Source of the DNA: Desulfovibrio desulfuricans
GTDB lineage: Bacteria > Desulfobacterota > Desulfovibrionia > Desulfovibrionales > Desulfovibrionaceae
Assembly: GCA_015062205.1 (NCBI GenBank)
Contig: SUVB01000037.1
Span: forward strand, 40,696-104,695
DNA: 64,000 nucleotides
Direction of reading: 5' to 3'
Shown: positions 26,681-35,678 of the stretch, piece by piece
How the letters are laid out: the number at the start of each line of letters is the position of its first letter
How positions within the stretch are numbered: the first letter of the stretch is position 1
Notes under the pieces: model-generated
Seen by the model: only the letters and a program-made list of their open reading frames with translations
The model's database searches: none
Told to the model about the DNA's origin: nothing
Made by a program: the position numbers and the translations under genes

Positions 26681-27850
26681 TCAGTCGCTGAAGTGCCCGG
26701 TTTCCTTCTTGATGCCCAATGCCACGCGCCAGAGCAGGGAGAGCACCAGCGCGCCCACGGCGTACACGCCGAGCGCCACCGCAATTTCGCGGCAGGTGGG
26801 CAGATAGGGCGTGACGGTTTCATACATGTTGGGCGTGAAACCGCCGATGAGCAGGCCGAGGCCCTTGTCGATCCAGGACGCCGCCACCAGCATGATCAGG
26901 GCGATGGGCAGGAGCGTCGGGTGCGTGCGCGTCTGCGGCGGGATGAGAATGCAGAGGCAGCCCACGGCCATGATGACGGCGGCCCACATCCAGTAACTCA
27001 CCCACAGCAGATGTCCCTCATGGCCGAAGAAGAGCACGCGGATGGGTTCCGCATGGCCGGGGATGCCGCTGTAGAAGGCGGTGAACAGTTCCAGCAGGTA
27101 GAAGAACACGTTGACGCACATGGCATAGACGATGATGGTCGCCAGCGTCTTCTTGGCCTCCTGGCCGATGTCGAAGCCGGTCAGGCGGCGCAGCAGCAGC
27201 ATGAGCAGCAGCAGGATGGCGGGGCCGGAGCAGAAGGCGGAGGCCAGGAAGCGGCCGGCCATGATGGCGGTGAGCCAGTAATGGCGGCCGGGAATGCCCG
27301 CATACAGGAAGGCCGTGACCGTGTGGATGGAAAAGGCCCACAGGATGGAGAGGTAGATGAGGGGCTTGATCCACTTGGGAGGATTCACCTCGTGGCGTTC
27401 GGCTTCCAGCGTCACCCAGCCGATGACGATGTTGAGGCAGAGGTAGCCGATGAGCACGATCATGTCGTAGAACATGACCGAGTTGGGCGTGGGATGCACC
27501 ATGACGTTGAGCATGCGCTGCGGCTGCCCCAGGTCCACCACGATGAAGAGCGCGCACATGACCACGGCCGCCACGGCCATGAATTCGCCGAAAATGATCA
27601 TGCGCTTGAATTTCTTGTAGTGGTGGAAGTAGGTGGGCAGCACCAGCATGACGGCGGAGGCCGCCACGCCCACGAAGTAGGTGAACTGCGAGATGTAGAG
27701 GCCCCACGACACGTCGCGGCTCATGCCGGTGATGGAGAGGCCTTCCTGCAGCTGGGTCAGGTACACCAGGCCGCACCCCGCTATGCAGAGGAGCAGGAAG
27801 AGCAGCCACACATAGTAGGTCTTGGGACCTTCGAGCAATTTTTCAAGCAT
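26681..27850 (-). CDS. dsrP: DsrP, integral membrane subunit of the DsrMKJOP complex
   Basis: An NrfD/PsrC-family quinone-interacting membrane protein of 389 residues with about ten hydrophobic helices. It shows NrfD-type features such as SWGLYISQFTYFVGVAASA and the GRHYWLTAIMAGRFLASAF region. With DsrO, DsrJ, DsrK and DsrM it moves electrons between the menaquinone pool and the sulfite-reduction machinery. It is the last gene of the operon and is followed by a terminator. Confidence 0.95.
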   Translation of the reverse strand: MLEKLLEGPKTYYVWLLFLLLCIAGCGLVYLTQLQEGLSITGMSRDVSWGLYISQFTYFVGVAASAVMLVLPTYFHHYKKFKRMIIFGEFMAVAAVVMCALFIVVDLGQPQRMLNVMVHPTPNSVMFYDMIVLIGYLCLNIVIGWVTLEAERHEVNPPKWIKPLIYLSILWAFSIHTVTAFLYAGIPGRHYWLTAIMAGRFLASAFCSGPAILLLLMLLLRRLTGFDIGQEAKKTLATIIVYAMCVNVFFYLLELFTAFYSGIPGHAEPIRVLFFGHEGHLLWVSYWMWAAVIMAVGCLCILIPPQTRTHPTLLPIALIMLVAASWIDKGLGLLIGGFTPNMYETVTPYLPTCREIAVALGVYAVGALVLSLLWRVALGIKKETGHFSD

Positions 27851-27862
27851 GGCCTGTTCCCC

Positions 27863-28654
27863 CTAAATAAGGTAGTAGACGCCGGGTTGCGTGCCCAGGC
27901 TGGGCTTGCGGCGGATGCTGTAGTTTTCGGCCAGCGCCTTGCGCACCGTGGAATTGGGGTCGGCCAGGTCGCCGAACAGTATCTTGCCGCCGGAAGCCTC
28001 CACGCAGGCGGGCAGCTGGCCCACGGCCAGGCGCTCGGCGCAGAAGGTGCATTTTTCCACCACGCCGATCATGCGCGTGGGGAAGGCGGGATTGGGCACG
28101 GGATCGGGCAGGAACTTGCGCGGATCCTTGAAGTTGAACGAGCGCGCGCCGTAGGGACAGCCGGCCATGCAGAAACGGCAGCCGATGCAGCGGTGGTAGT
28201 CCATGGCCACAATGCCGTCTTCCATCTTGTAGGTGGCCTGCGTGGGGCACACGCGCACGCAGGGCGGATTGGTGCAGTGGTTGCACAGCAGAGGGTAGAC
28301 GGCCAGCTTGCGCTTGCGGTCGAGGAACTCGTTCATTTCGTCCGGAAAGGCGTGGTCAAACGAGTCCAGCCAGAACCATTTGACGTTCTGGTCGTCGGGG
28401 ATGTCCGGCACATTGTGGGCCTTGTGGCAGGCCGCAATAAGGGGCTTGTAGTCGTTGGGCGAAAGGAAGCGCCGGGTGTCGATGACCATGGCCCAGCGTT
28501 TGGCGTGCAGGGCCTGCGCGCCCTTTTCATAGCTGCCGGGCGCCACCTTGGCCTGCGCCGCGCCGGACAGCGCGTGCAGGCCGGCCACACCGCCGCTCAG
28601 GGCAAAGGCGGAAATGCCCGCCACTTTCAGAAAGCTTCTTCTGCTCTTGTTCAT
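27863..28654 (-). CDS. dsrO: DsrO, periplasmic iron-sulfur subunit of DsrMKJOP
   Basis: A 263-residue ferredoxin-like subunit with a twin-arginine signal peptide (SRRSFLKVAG), so it is folded in the cytoplasm and exported. Four cysteine clusters of the HybA/NrfC type are visible (CNHCTNPPCVRVCP, CIGCRFCMAGCPYGA, CTFCAERL and a final CV). The ATG at 28654 is set by GGGGAG upstream and by the signal peptide. It overlaps the end of dsrJ by four bases. Confidence 0.95.
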   Translation of the reverse strand: MNKSRRSFLKVAGISAFALSGGVAGLHALSGAAQAKVAPGSYEKGAQALHAKRWAMVIDTRRFLSPNDYKPLIAACHKAHNVPDIPDDQNVKWFWLDSFDHAFPDEMNEFLDRKRKLAVYPLLCNHCTNPPCVRVCPTQATYKMEDGIVAMDYHRCIGCRFCMAGCPYGARSFNFKDPRKFLPDPVPNPAFPTRMIGVVEKCTFCAERLAVGQLPACVEASGGKILFGDLADPNSTVRKALAENYSIRRKPSLGTQPGVYYLI

Positions 28655-29034
28655 TTCGTGCTCCCCTGAGGAATGAGGTGGCAGGTCCAGCAATAGGGAT
28701 CGACGCTGTTGGCCGTGTGGCATTTGTCGCAGAAATCCTTGTAGTCGGTATGGCATTTCAGACAGGTGTTCTGCAGGCTGATGGTCCACTTCTTGCCGTT
28801 GGACGCCACGTACACGCGGTTCTCATTGCGCAGGGCCTCGTCACGCCACTCGTTGAGCAGCTGCATGTGCTTGTTGCGCATGAAGTCCGTGGTTTCCACG
28901 CACTCCTTTTCATTCCTGGGCAGGGTGACGCCGGTTTCCTTGTAGCTCTTGCCCAGCAGGCTCGCCCAGAACGGGGAAGTGAACAGGATCACGAAGATGA
29001 TGATCCCGATGGTGACAGCTTTGGCGTTGTACAT
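28651..29034 (-). CDS. dsrJ: DsrJ, triheme cytochrome c of DsrMKJOP
   Basis: A 127-residue periplasmic cytochrome anchored by an uncleaved N-terminal helix (about 6-25). Three heme-binding motifs are clustered near the C-terminus: CLKCH, CDKCH and CWTCH. The short length, single anchor and three hemes fit DsrJ. The stop of dsrK is immediately followed by its ATG, and its own stop overlaps dsrO. Confidence 0.95.
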   Translation of the reverse strand: MYNAKAVTIGIIIFVILFTSPFWASLLGKSYKETGVTLPRNEKECVETTDFMRNKHMQLLNEWRDEALRNENRVYVASNGKKWTISLQNTCLKCHTDYKDFCDKCHTANSVDPYCWTCHLIPQGSTK

Positions 29035-30678
29035 TTATTCACCCTCCCCCTGCGCCGCGGCGGCGTCATCGTCGTCCGTCACGTTGGGTAGGTCTTCCTG
29101 CCTGAGGTCCATGGTGCGCTTGGGCTCGCCCTTCATGACCAGGGCGTTGCCCACCAGTTCGTGCAGGCCGCTCACCGTGACGCCCGGAGCCCAGTAGTTG
29201 GCCAGCGGGGGCAGGGTTGCGCGGTCGATGGCGCACACGCAGGCCATGTGGTTGACGCCGTATTTCTGCTGCACATAGCGCAGGGCGTTGCCGCGCGGCA
29301 TGCCGGAGCGCATGCGCAGCTCCATGATTTCTTCCGTGTTCAGGCCCGAGCCCGCGCCGCAGCAGAAGGTCTGCTCGCGGATGGTGTTTTCGGGCATTTC
29401 CACGAAGTTGTTGCACACGGCCTTGAGCACGTAGCGCGGCTCGTCCAGCAGGCCCATGGCGCGGGCCGGGTTGCACGAGTCGTGGAACGTGGTGATGATG
29501 TGGTCGTTGCGGCTGGGATCAAGATTGAGTTTGCCGTGCTTGATGAGATCGGCCGTGAATTCGGCGATGTGCACCATCTTGGTGGAGGCGGCGTTCTTGA
29601 ACACCGTGCCCGTGTAGGGCGAGACCGGCGTTTCCATATTGGAGGGCGCCGGGCCGTTGTAGGTGCCCATGTACTGGTTGATCACGCGCCACATGTGCCC
29701 GCACTCGCCGCCCAGAATCCACTTGACGCCCAGGCGTTCGGCCTCGGCGTACATCTTGGCGTTGAGCTTCTTGGCCATGTTGAAAGTGGTGAAGGAGCCG
29801 AAGTTGCCGCCCTCGGAGGCGTAGGTGGAGAAGGTGTAGTCGAGATCCAGTTCGTGGAAGAGCAGGAGGTAGCCCATGAAGGTGTAGATGCCGGGGTCGG
29901 CGAACACGTCGCCCGAGGGCGTGATGAACAGGATCTCGTGCCCCTTTTCATTGAAGGGCGTCTTGGGGCGGATGCCGGTGACGGTCTCACAGTCGTCCGC
30001 CAGCATTTCCACGATTTCCTTGAAGGAATGGGGCTGGATGCCCAGATGGTTGCCGGTGAAGCTGCAGTTTTTGACCGGATCCATGATCCAGTGGATGCCC
30101 AAGCCAACCTCGTGCAGCAGCTCGCGCACGATGGCCGTGATTTCCGCCGTGTCGATGCCGTAGGGGCAGAAAAGCGAGCAGCGGCGGCATTCGGTACACT
30201 GGTAGGCGTAGTAGAAGAGTTCCTTCACCACGTCCTTGTCCCAGCTGCGCGCGCCCACCTTCTTGCCGAGCAGCTTGCCGAGCATGGCGTGGTCGCGCCG
30301 GTAGAGGGAGCGCAGGAGTTCGGCGCGCAGCACGGGCATGTTCTTGGGGTCGTTGGTGCCGAGGAAGAAGTGGCACTTGTCGGCGCAGGCGCCGCACCGC
30401 ACGCAGATATCCATGAACAGCTTGAGCGAGCGGTGTTTTTCCAGACGCTCCTCAAAGGCGTCGCAGAGAATTTTCTCCCAGTTTTCCGGCAGATTCCAGT
30501 CTTCCGCAGCCGGGTCCCAGTCGTGGGGATTGGGCATGTGCAGAAGTTCCATGGTTTCTTTCTTGGCGGGGTAGCAGTAGCTGCCCGGCGCGAATTCGGG
30601 CTTGGTGTCAAGCCATGCCTTGTCGGGGAAGGCCGGCCGGCTGGACACAAGCATTTGCGGCGTGGGTAATTTTGCCAT
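29035..30678 (-). CDS. dsrK: DsrK, cytoplasmic iron-sulfur/CCG-domain subunit of DsrMKJOP
   Basis: A 547-residue relative of heterodisulfide reductase HdrD, thought to reduce DsrC trisulfide on the cytoplasmic face. Two [4Fe-4S] motifs are near residues 90-155 (CVRCGACADKC and CTECRRCSLFCPYG). The C-terminal half has the cysteine-rich CCG-type sites including GGECGHMW, HDSCNPAR and CCGAGSG. It starts 11 bases after dsrM and abuts dsrJ. Confidence 0.96.
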   Translation of the reverse strand: MAKLPTPQMLVSSRPAFPDKAWLDTKPEFAPGSYCYPAKKETMELLHMPNPHDWDPAAEDWNLPENWEKILCDAFEERLEKHRSLKLFMDICVRCGACADKCHFFLGTNDPKNMPVLRAELLRSLYRRDHAMLGKLLGKKVGARSWDKDVVKELFYYAYQCTECRRCSLFCPYGIDTAEITAIVRELLHEVGLGIHWIMDPVKNCSFTGNHLGIQPHSFKEIVEMLADDCETVTGIRPKTPFNEKGHEILFITPSGDVFADPGIYTFMGYLLLFHELDLDYTFSTYASEGGNFGSFTTFNMAKKLNAKMYAEAERLGVKWILGGECGHMWRVINQYMGTYNGPAPSNMETPVSPYTGTVFKNAASTKMVHIAEFTADLIKHGKLNLDPSRNDHIITTFHDSCNPARAMGLLDEPRYVLKAVCNNFVEMPENTIREQTFCCGAGSGLNTEEIMELRMRSGMPRGNALRYVQQKYGVNHMACVCAIDRATLPPLANYWAPGVTVSGLHELVGNALVMKGEPKRTMDLRQEDLPNVTDDDDAAAAQGEGE

Positions 30679-30689
30679 CGGGAAACTCC

Positions 30690-31709
30690 TTACTCGGCGG
30701 CCTTTTCAGGTTGCTTTTCCAGCGGCAGCCCGGCCTCGGCCATGGCGTCGCGGTAGGTATCCTCATACTCGGCGTAGGTGAAGTACTGCTTGGGCGGGTT
30801 CCATGGGTTGACGTGCCGCACGGCGCGGGAGTTGTTGGGCAGGTTGCGCGTGGGGCTGAAGAACACGCCGGGCATGTGCATGAGCTTGGAGAAGGGGAAG
30901 TAGATCAGCAGCACGCAGACCAGAGTAAGGTGCGTAAAGAACAGGGCGTTGATGCCGGCCGTGCTCACGGGCGAGAAATGCGTGAGCCCCATGATGAACA
31001 CCTTGACCTGGGCGATTTCGGTCTTGTCGAAGTAGCGCAGGCAGATTCCGGTGCCCACAATGGCAAGGAGCAGGAACAGCGGGAAATAGTCGTTCATCAG
31101 CGAGATGTAGCGCAGCCGCTGGTTGAAGATGCGGCGGCCCAGCAGGAAGAGCAGGGCGACGAGCAGCAGCCCGCCTGTCCAGAAGAAGCGCGGCGAGCCG
31201 ATCTGCATGATGCCGTCGACGCTTTCAAGGAAGCTGATACAGGAGGGCACCGGCTCCATAAAGAAGCGGAAGTGGCGGAGAAAGACCAGCAGAAAGCAGT
31301 AGTGGAACACCAGGGCGAAGGCCCACAGCCATTTGGAGGAATAGTAGATGGTGCGGGGCCCCTTGTTCACGGGGTCGTCAGCGCGGACTTCGCCCAGCGT
31401 GTTGCGGAACAGCGAGCGGAAGCAGAAGACTTCCAGAAACATGCGCTGCACCACGCCCCATGTGGTGTTGGGGCAGTCGTATTTGGCCTGTTTGATGAAG
31501 TCCAGCGACGCTTCCTGACCGCCGGTGGTGGGGATGCGGAAGGGCACGGGAGATTTTGCCCAGTACACCATGCGCCAGACGACGCCGGCCACAAAAACAA
31601 CTACTGCCACATAAGGCAAGACCACGCCAAACAGGCCCGCGAGCCCTATGGCCGCTCCACCCCAGGCGATGGCGCCTATGAGCAGCACCAGCAGTAATGA
31701 ATTGAACAT
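30690..31709 (-). CDS. dsrM: DsrM, membrane cytochrome b subunit of DsrMKJOP
   Basis: A 339-residue NarI-like di-heme cytochrome b with about six membrane helices and His residues in the helices as candidate heme ligands (for example around FALVFHYCF and GLTHFSPVS). It exchanges electrons with menaquinol and passes them to DsrK. It is the first structural subunit, 94 bases after the RsbRD-like gene, with a GAGGTAGGA ribosome-binding site. Confidence 0.94.
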   Translation of the reverse strand: MFNSLLLVLLIGAIAWGGAAIGLAGLFGVVLPYVAVVVFVAGVVWRMVYWAKSPVPFRIPTTGGQEASLDFIKQAKYDCPNTTWGVVQRMFLEVFCFRSLFRNTLGEVRADDPVNKGPRTIYYSSKWLWAFALVFHYCFLLVFLRHFRFFMEPVPSCISFLESVDGIMQIGSPRFFWTGGLLLVALLFLLGRRIFNQRLRYISLMNDYFPLFLLLAIVGTGICLRYFDKTEIAQVKVFIMGLTHFSPVSTAGINALFFTHLTLVCVLLIYFPFSKLMHMPGVFFSPTRNLPNNSRAVRHVNPWNPPKQYFTYAEYEDTYRDAMAEAGLPLEKQPEKAAE

Positions 31710-31803
31710 TCCTACCTCACTTCCACTAAAGTTATCTCAACGTCCCACAACGGGAGCGTGAGCATGGCAACGCGGCGCGCGCCGCGGGAGGCGTATGCGG
31801 CAT

Positions 31804-32337
31804 TCACTGCCCGTCGACCGCGAGGGGCGAGCCCGCGTTCAACCTCTGCGCCCAGCGCGCCAGCTGGGCATATTGGTTGCGTATTTCGCTGATGCGCGAC
31901 TCTGCCAGCACTTCGCGGTCTTTCACGTACATGTCGAAGGCCAGCAGCGTCAGGCTGTCAAGGCGTGACTCGGTTTCCAGGTAGTCCGTCAGTTTCTTTT
32001 TGGCAACCAGTTCCGGCATGACGTGTTTGCGCAGGAGGGGCTTCATGAGACTGAACACTCCCAGCCCCTGGCTCGGCGTGAATTTTTGCACGGCACGCAG
32101 CTTGATGAAGCGGTCCAGCGCGTCGCGCGTGTGTTCAATATCCACGCTTTCTCCGACGGCGGCATCGTACAGAGCCCCGGCGGCCTCCCGTGTCATATGG
32201 GCCACAGGATTGCCGAAAGGGTCTTCTTTTGTGCGCAAAAAACCAGTTGTTTCAAATGGATAGGTGTTAAAAACGGCTTCTGTCCAAAGCCGCACCACTT
32301 CGTCCTTGTGGTTGCGAAAGACCTCGATAGCCTTCAT
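31804..32337 (-). CDS. RsbRD N-terminal domain-like protein upstream of dsrM
   Basis: A 177-residue all-helical protein resembling the RsbT co-antagonist RsbRD N-terminal (globin-like) domain. The LWTEAVFNTYPFET start, the FGNPVAHMTREAAGALYDAAV stretch and the central DALDRFIKLRAVQKFTPSQ fit that family. No STAS domain follows, so it is a stand-alone sensor-like module. It is the gene directly before dsrMKJOP and shares the promoter at 32375-32404, which suggests a regulatory or sensory role for the complex. The start at 32337 has GGGGA upstream; an in-frame ATG lies five codons earlier. Confidence 0.75.
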   Translation of the reverse strand: MKAIEVFRNHKDEVVRLWTEAVFNTYPFETTGFLRTKEDPFGNPVAHMTREAAGALYDAAVGESVDIEHTRDALDRFIKLRAVQKFTPSQGLGVFSLMKPLLRKHVMPELVAKKKLTDYLETESRLDSLTLLAFDMYVKDREVLAESRISEIRNQYAQLARWAQRLNAGSPLAVDGQ

Positions 32338-32374
32338 GCCGTCCCCATGCAAAATTTTTCCGCAAAGTCTTTTT

Positions 32375-32404
32375 CATATAAATGGGAAGCGCAAATGGCG
32401 TCAA
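32375..32404 (-). promoter_or_regulatory. sigma-70 promoter of the RsbRD-dsrMKJOP operon
   Basis: On the minus strand TTGACG (32399-32404) and TATATG (32375-32380) are 18 bases apart, about 40 bases upstream of the RsbRD-like start codon. Confidence 0.55.
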
Positions 32405-32627
32405 GCCCCTTTGCGCTTTTATCAGCATGGCCGGTCGTCAGGCAGCCCCGGTGTTGCCGGGGACGTCCGGCGTCTGATGGTTCCGAAAAGAACAGGAGCC
32501 GCCTTGTGAAAAGCCTGGCGCCCGGCGACGACGGCGCTTCACGGGGGAACGCTCTGCGATTGCAGGCGCGCCGCAGCGGGGGCGGGGCAACCGGAGCCGC
32601 AACTCCACGCACGGCTGAAAAAGAAGG

Positions 32628-33617
32628 TTATGGACAGGGGGCGGTTCCGGAGCACTGCCCGGCGATTTGCGGATCCAGCGGCAAATCCGCGCTGCTTCCG
32701 GCGGGCGCGGGCGGCGTCGCGGGGCGGGGAAGCGGGGCGGAGTTTCCGCGTTCCGACCGGCTTTTGCCCTGGTTCCGCAGCATGGCGGGCAGCCCCTGGT
32801 ATTCAAAGAAAGGAACGGCCTGCGAACCGGCCAGAAACACATGCGCCTTGTTGCGCAGCATGCGCAAGCGCAGGAGGAGCAGATCCGGGGAAAAGGCCTC
32901 CAGGCCGGAACGTTCAGGCACGGATTGCGCGCCCTCCAGGGCTTCGGCCATGCTTGAACCTTCGTGCAGCAGGCGCAGCATGCGCGCGGTCTTGTACACG
33001 TCCGCGTCATGTTCCGCCACGGGGTAGAAGGCCACGTCCACATGCCCGGAAAGCAGGGTCACGCCCTCCTTGCAGCTGGGGCAGGAGGGGGAGAAAAACA
33101 TGCGCACGGAGGCTTCCATGCCGTTGTCGGTGATGTCCCACACGTCGATATGGGTGCGCGCCGCTGCGCCGACATTGATGACAAACAGCAGGCCCCACAC
33201 CAGCAGCAGCACGGATCGGCCGGGCCCGGAGCCGGGTTTGGGGTTGCGCCGACGGAAGGCGGCCTGACGGAAGCCCGCGTAGAGCAGGGCGAACAGCACG
33301 GCGACCAGCAGGCAACTCACGCAGGGGGCCGTGATCGCCATGAGCAGCAGGAGCCCAGTGTCGCCCAGCAGCGCCAGCCCTGCCAGCAGGCTGCCCCACC
33401 AAGCCGCGCCCAGCAGCGCCGCCAGCGCCAGCGCGGCAAAGGCGCCCGCCCCGAACCACCAGAGCGACAGGCCTGCTATGGTCGCGTCCTGAAAAAGCGT
33501 GCATCCGGCGGTGACGCAGATATTGACTTCATTGCCGGAGGCGCTCCAGATGCAGAAGGCCGCCGCCAGCGCCGCAAGGCAAAGCAGACCGGGAAGCGTT
33601 TCGTGGGGTCGGTTCAT
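32628..33617 (-). CDS. VKOR-like membrane protein with C-terminal thioredoxin-like domain
   Basis: A 329-residue protein with about five N-terminal membrane helices. Cys pairs are placed as in bacterial vitamin K epoxide reductase homologues: loop cysteines C34 and C39, and the CVSC site at C99/C102. After the last helix a thioredoxin-like domain follows with RMFFSPSCPSCKEG (C178/C181), then a Pro/Ala-rich tail. Bacterial VKOR-thioredoxin fusions reoxidise or act as disulfide-forming enzymes in the periplasm, which is the likely role. It stands alone between the dsr operon and sat. Confidence 0.7.
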   Translation of the reverse strand: MNRPHETLPGLLCLAALAAAFCIWSASGNEVNICVTAGCTLFQDATIAGLSLWWFGAGAFAALALAALLGAAWWGSLLAGLALLGDTGLLLLMAITAPCVSCLLVAVLFALLYAGFRQAAFRRRNPKPGSGPGRSVLLLVWGLLFVINVGAAARTHIDVWDITDNGMEASVRMFFSPSCPSCKEGVTLLSGHVDVAFYPVAEHDADVYKTARMLRLLHEGSSMAEALEGAQSVPERSGLEAFSPDLLLLRLRMLRNKAHVFLAGSQAVPFFEYQGLPAMLRNQGKSRSERGNSAPLPRPATPPAPAGSSADLPLDPQIAGQCSGTAPCP

Positions 33618-34004
33618 GAAGTTCCTGTCGTGAATAGCCTTGGCGCGTCCGTGGGTGGGGGCGTCAAGGGCATGGGCGTCGGTTCGCGTTCCAGTGGATT
33701 GCGGGAAACCACGCTATTCGGATAAGCATAGGCCGTTTTTGTCGCTTCGTAAAGCGCGCTGTCGCAGTGGAGCGTTTCAGGCTTTTGCCGGCGCATGGCG
33801 CCGTTCTTCGCTTCTGAAGAAGGATGTTTTTGAAAATCATCGGGGAGACAAACATGTTGCAGCCGCAGGGCGCATCCGGAGTCGGGCTTTGCGTCCCCTG
33901 CCTTTGCCGGCGGATGACCGCGTTTCTTTTCGACTCCGGGCAGGGGTGCCATAAAAAAGGACGCCCTTGCGGGCGTCCTTTGCACACATCGGAGGGGATT
34001 GCGC
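33618..34004. other. intergenic region upstream of the VKOR-like gene
   Basis: Contains the sat terminator at its right end. Frames of about 100 codons exist on both strands but show no start signal or known domain, and I do not call a gene here. It should also hold the promoter of the VKOR-like gene, not identified with confidence. Confidence 0.5.
33951..33980 (-). terminator. intrinsic terminator after sat
   Basis: A 10-bp stem (AAGGACGCCC/GGGCGTCCTT) with loop TTGC is followed on the minus strand by a run of Ts, 25 bases after the sat stop. Confidence 0.9.
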
Positions 34005-35279
34005 CTATTTCATGGAGGAACCGGAAGCGGCGCGCTGCATCTTGATTTCGACCTTTTCGGTCAGGCCTTCATAGTAGGCGCGCAGGATGGTGAGCACTTC
34101 CTCACGCCCGAAGTGATCCGGCACTTCCGCGCCTTCGGAGAGCATCTTGCGCAGCTTGGTGCCGGAAAGGATGACGCGGTCTTCCTTGCTGTGGGGGCAG
34201 GTGCGCATGCTGGCCATGCCGTCACACTTCTTGCAGTAGAAGGTCCAGTCGATCTTCATGGGTTCACAGAGCAGACGCTTGCCGGGATCGGCGGGCTGGG
34301 GAATCTTGTCAAAGATTTCCTGCGCCTCAAACATGCCGTAGAAGTCGCCCACACCGGCGTGGTCGCGGCCCACCAGCTGGCGGTTGATGCCGTAGTTCTG
34401 GCGGAAGGTGGCGTGCAGCAGGGCCTCGCGGGGGCCGGCATAGCGCATGTCCAGAGGATAGCCGGCCTGGATGACATGGTCTTTCACAAAGTATTTTTCA
34501 ACCAGGGTGTCGATGCACTTCACGCGCACGTCAGCCGGGATGTCGCCGGGCTTCAGGGCGCCCACGAGGGAGTGGATCACCACGCCGTCGCACACCTCAA
34601 CGCCCAGTTTGGCCAGGTATTCGTGCGAGCGGTGCATGGGGTTGCGCAGCTGCAGGGCGGCCACGTTCTTCCAGCCGCGTTCGTCCATCTTGGCGCGCAG
34701 CTGGGCGGGGGTCATGTAGACGCCGGGGAATTTCTCGGGGAATTCGCCCTGGGAGAGCACCTTCACGGGGCCGCCGATGTTGTATTCCTTCTGGCCCAGC
34801 ACCATTTTGACGCCGGGGTGGTCATTGGGGGCCACTTCCCAGAACTTTTCGGAGTCGGGGCCGCAGCCCTTGAACACCAGTTCGCACTCCCATTTCTTGT
34901 CGGCTTCGGTCATCTCGTAGATGTCTTCAACCTTCATGGTGGCCATGATTTCGCCCTTGCGGACCAGGGCCACTTCCTCGCCCGTCTTGATGGCCTTGGC
35001 GTCGGCGGCGGAGACGTCCAGCGTCACCGGCACGGGCCAGAAGGTGCCGTCGGAAAGGAGCATCTTTTCGCAGACGCTCTTCCAGTCAGCCTTGTTCATG
35101 AAGCCGTTCAGGGGCGAAAAACCGCCAATGCCCATCATGATCAGGTCGCCCTTGGCGCGGGAGGAGATCTCGATCTGCTTCAGGCCTGCGGCTTTTTTCT
35201 TTTCGTCTTCCAGGGCCTTCCCTTCCAGCAGGCAGCAAACCAGACCCTTGCCGCCGTGAGGAGCTACCAGTTTGGACAT
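34005..35279 (-). CDS. sat: sulfate adenylyltransferase (ATP sulfurylase)
   Basis: Activates sulfate to adenosine 5'-phosphosulfate, the first step of dissimilatory sulfate reduction. The 424-residue homooligomeric type has the nucleotide-site motif [13 protein letters not shown] and the [12 protein letters not shown] motif, plus four cysteines near the C-terminus (CEPM, CKKC, CPHSKED) that form the metal site seen in the dissimilatory enzyme. The ATG at 35279 has GGAGGA upstream. It is transcribed alone. Confidence 0.97.
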   Translation of the reverse strand: MSKLVAPHGGKGLVCCLLEGKALEDEKKKAAGLKQIEISSRAKGDLIMMGIGGFSPLNGFMNKADWKSVCEKMLLSDGTFWPVPVTLDVSAADAKAIKTGEEVALVRKGEIMATMKVEDIYEMTEADKKWECELVFKGCGPDSEKFWEVAPNDHPGVKMVLGQKEYNIGGPVKVLSQGEFPEKFPGVYMTPAQLRAKMDERGWKNVAALQLRNPMHRSHEYLAKLGVEVCDGVVIHSLVGALKPGDIPADVRVKCIDTLVEKYFVKDHVIQAGYPLDMRYAGPREALLHATFRQNYGINRQLVGRDHAGVGDFYGMFEAQEIFDKIPQPADPGKRLLCEPMKIDWTFYCKKCDGMASMRTCPHSKEDRVILSGTKLRKMLSEGAEVPDHFGREEVLTILRAYYEGLTEKVEIKMQRAASGSSMK

Positions 35280-35359
35280 TGCGAAATCCTCCGTGTTTGG
35301 GTTATGGGGCCTCCCCACCGCGTCGCGTTGCCGGAGCGGGAGGACTGCGTTCACAGCCC

Positions 35360-35388
35360 ATCTTGTGAATAATCTAACAAAAAGTCAA
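35360..35388 (-). promoter_or_regulatory. possible sat promoter
   Basis: On the minus strand TTGACT (35383-35388) and CAAGAT (35360-35365) are 17 bases apart. The -10 box is weak (three of six), so the call is tentative. It lies 80 bases before the sat start. Confidence 0.35.
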
Positions 35389-35601
35389 CCACCGTCCTGA
35401 AGTTTTTTCGCATCTGCGCGCAAAATTCTGCATCTGCACGAAGCCGGCCGCCGCGGCAAGGCTGCCTCGCGAGCGGTCTTCCCGTTGCAGGGTGTGGTTG
35501 CCGGTCCTGAAATGTGCGGTGCGCTTTTTTTCGCAAGGTTCACGCCGCCGGTGTGAAGCAGGGGCAACCGATGCGCGGGCCGCGCGAAACGGGATGTCGT
35601 C

Positions 35602-35637
35602 AAAAAAGGCGCGGCGCAAGAAACATTGCGCCGCGCC
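35602..35637 (-). terminator. intrinsic terminator after ssb
   Basis: A perfect 12-bp stem (GGCGCGGCGCAA arm) with a six-base loop is followed on the minus strand by six Ts, 42 bases after the ssb stop. Confidence 0.9.
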
Positions 35638-35678
35638 CTGATGCGGAATACTGCCGGGCAGGCAGGCTGCGACAGGCA

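Larger units (their letters stand above)
35280..35678. other. intergenic region upstream of sat
   Basis: About 400 bases with no supported gene. It holds the ssb terminator at 35602-35637 and a possible sat promoter at 35360-35388. Confidence 0.5.

Noticed and set aside
33614..33985. Minus-strand frame of 123 codons between sat and the VKOR-like gene
   Set aside because: No ribosome-binding site, unusual composition, and it covers the sat terminator.
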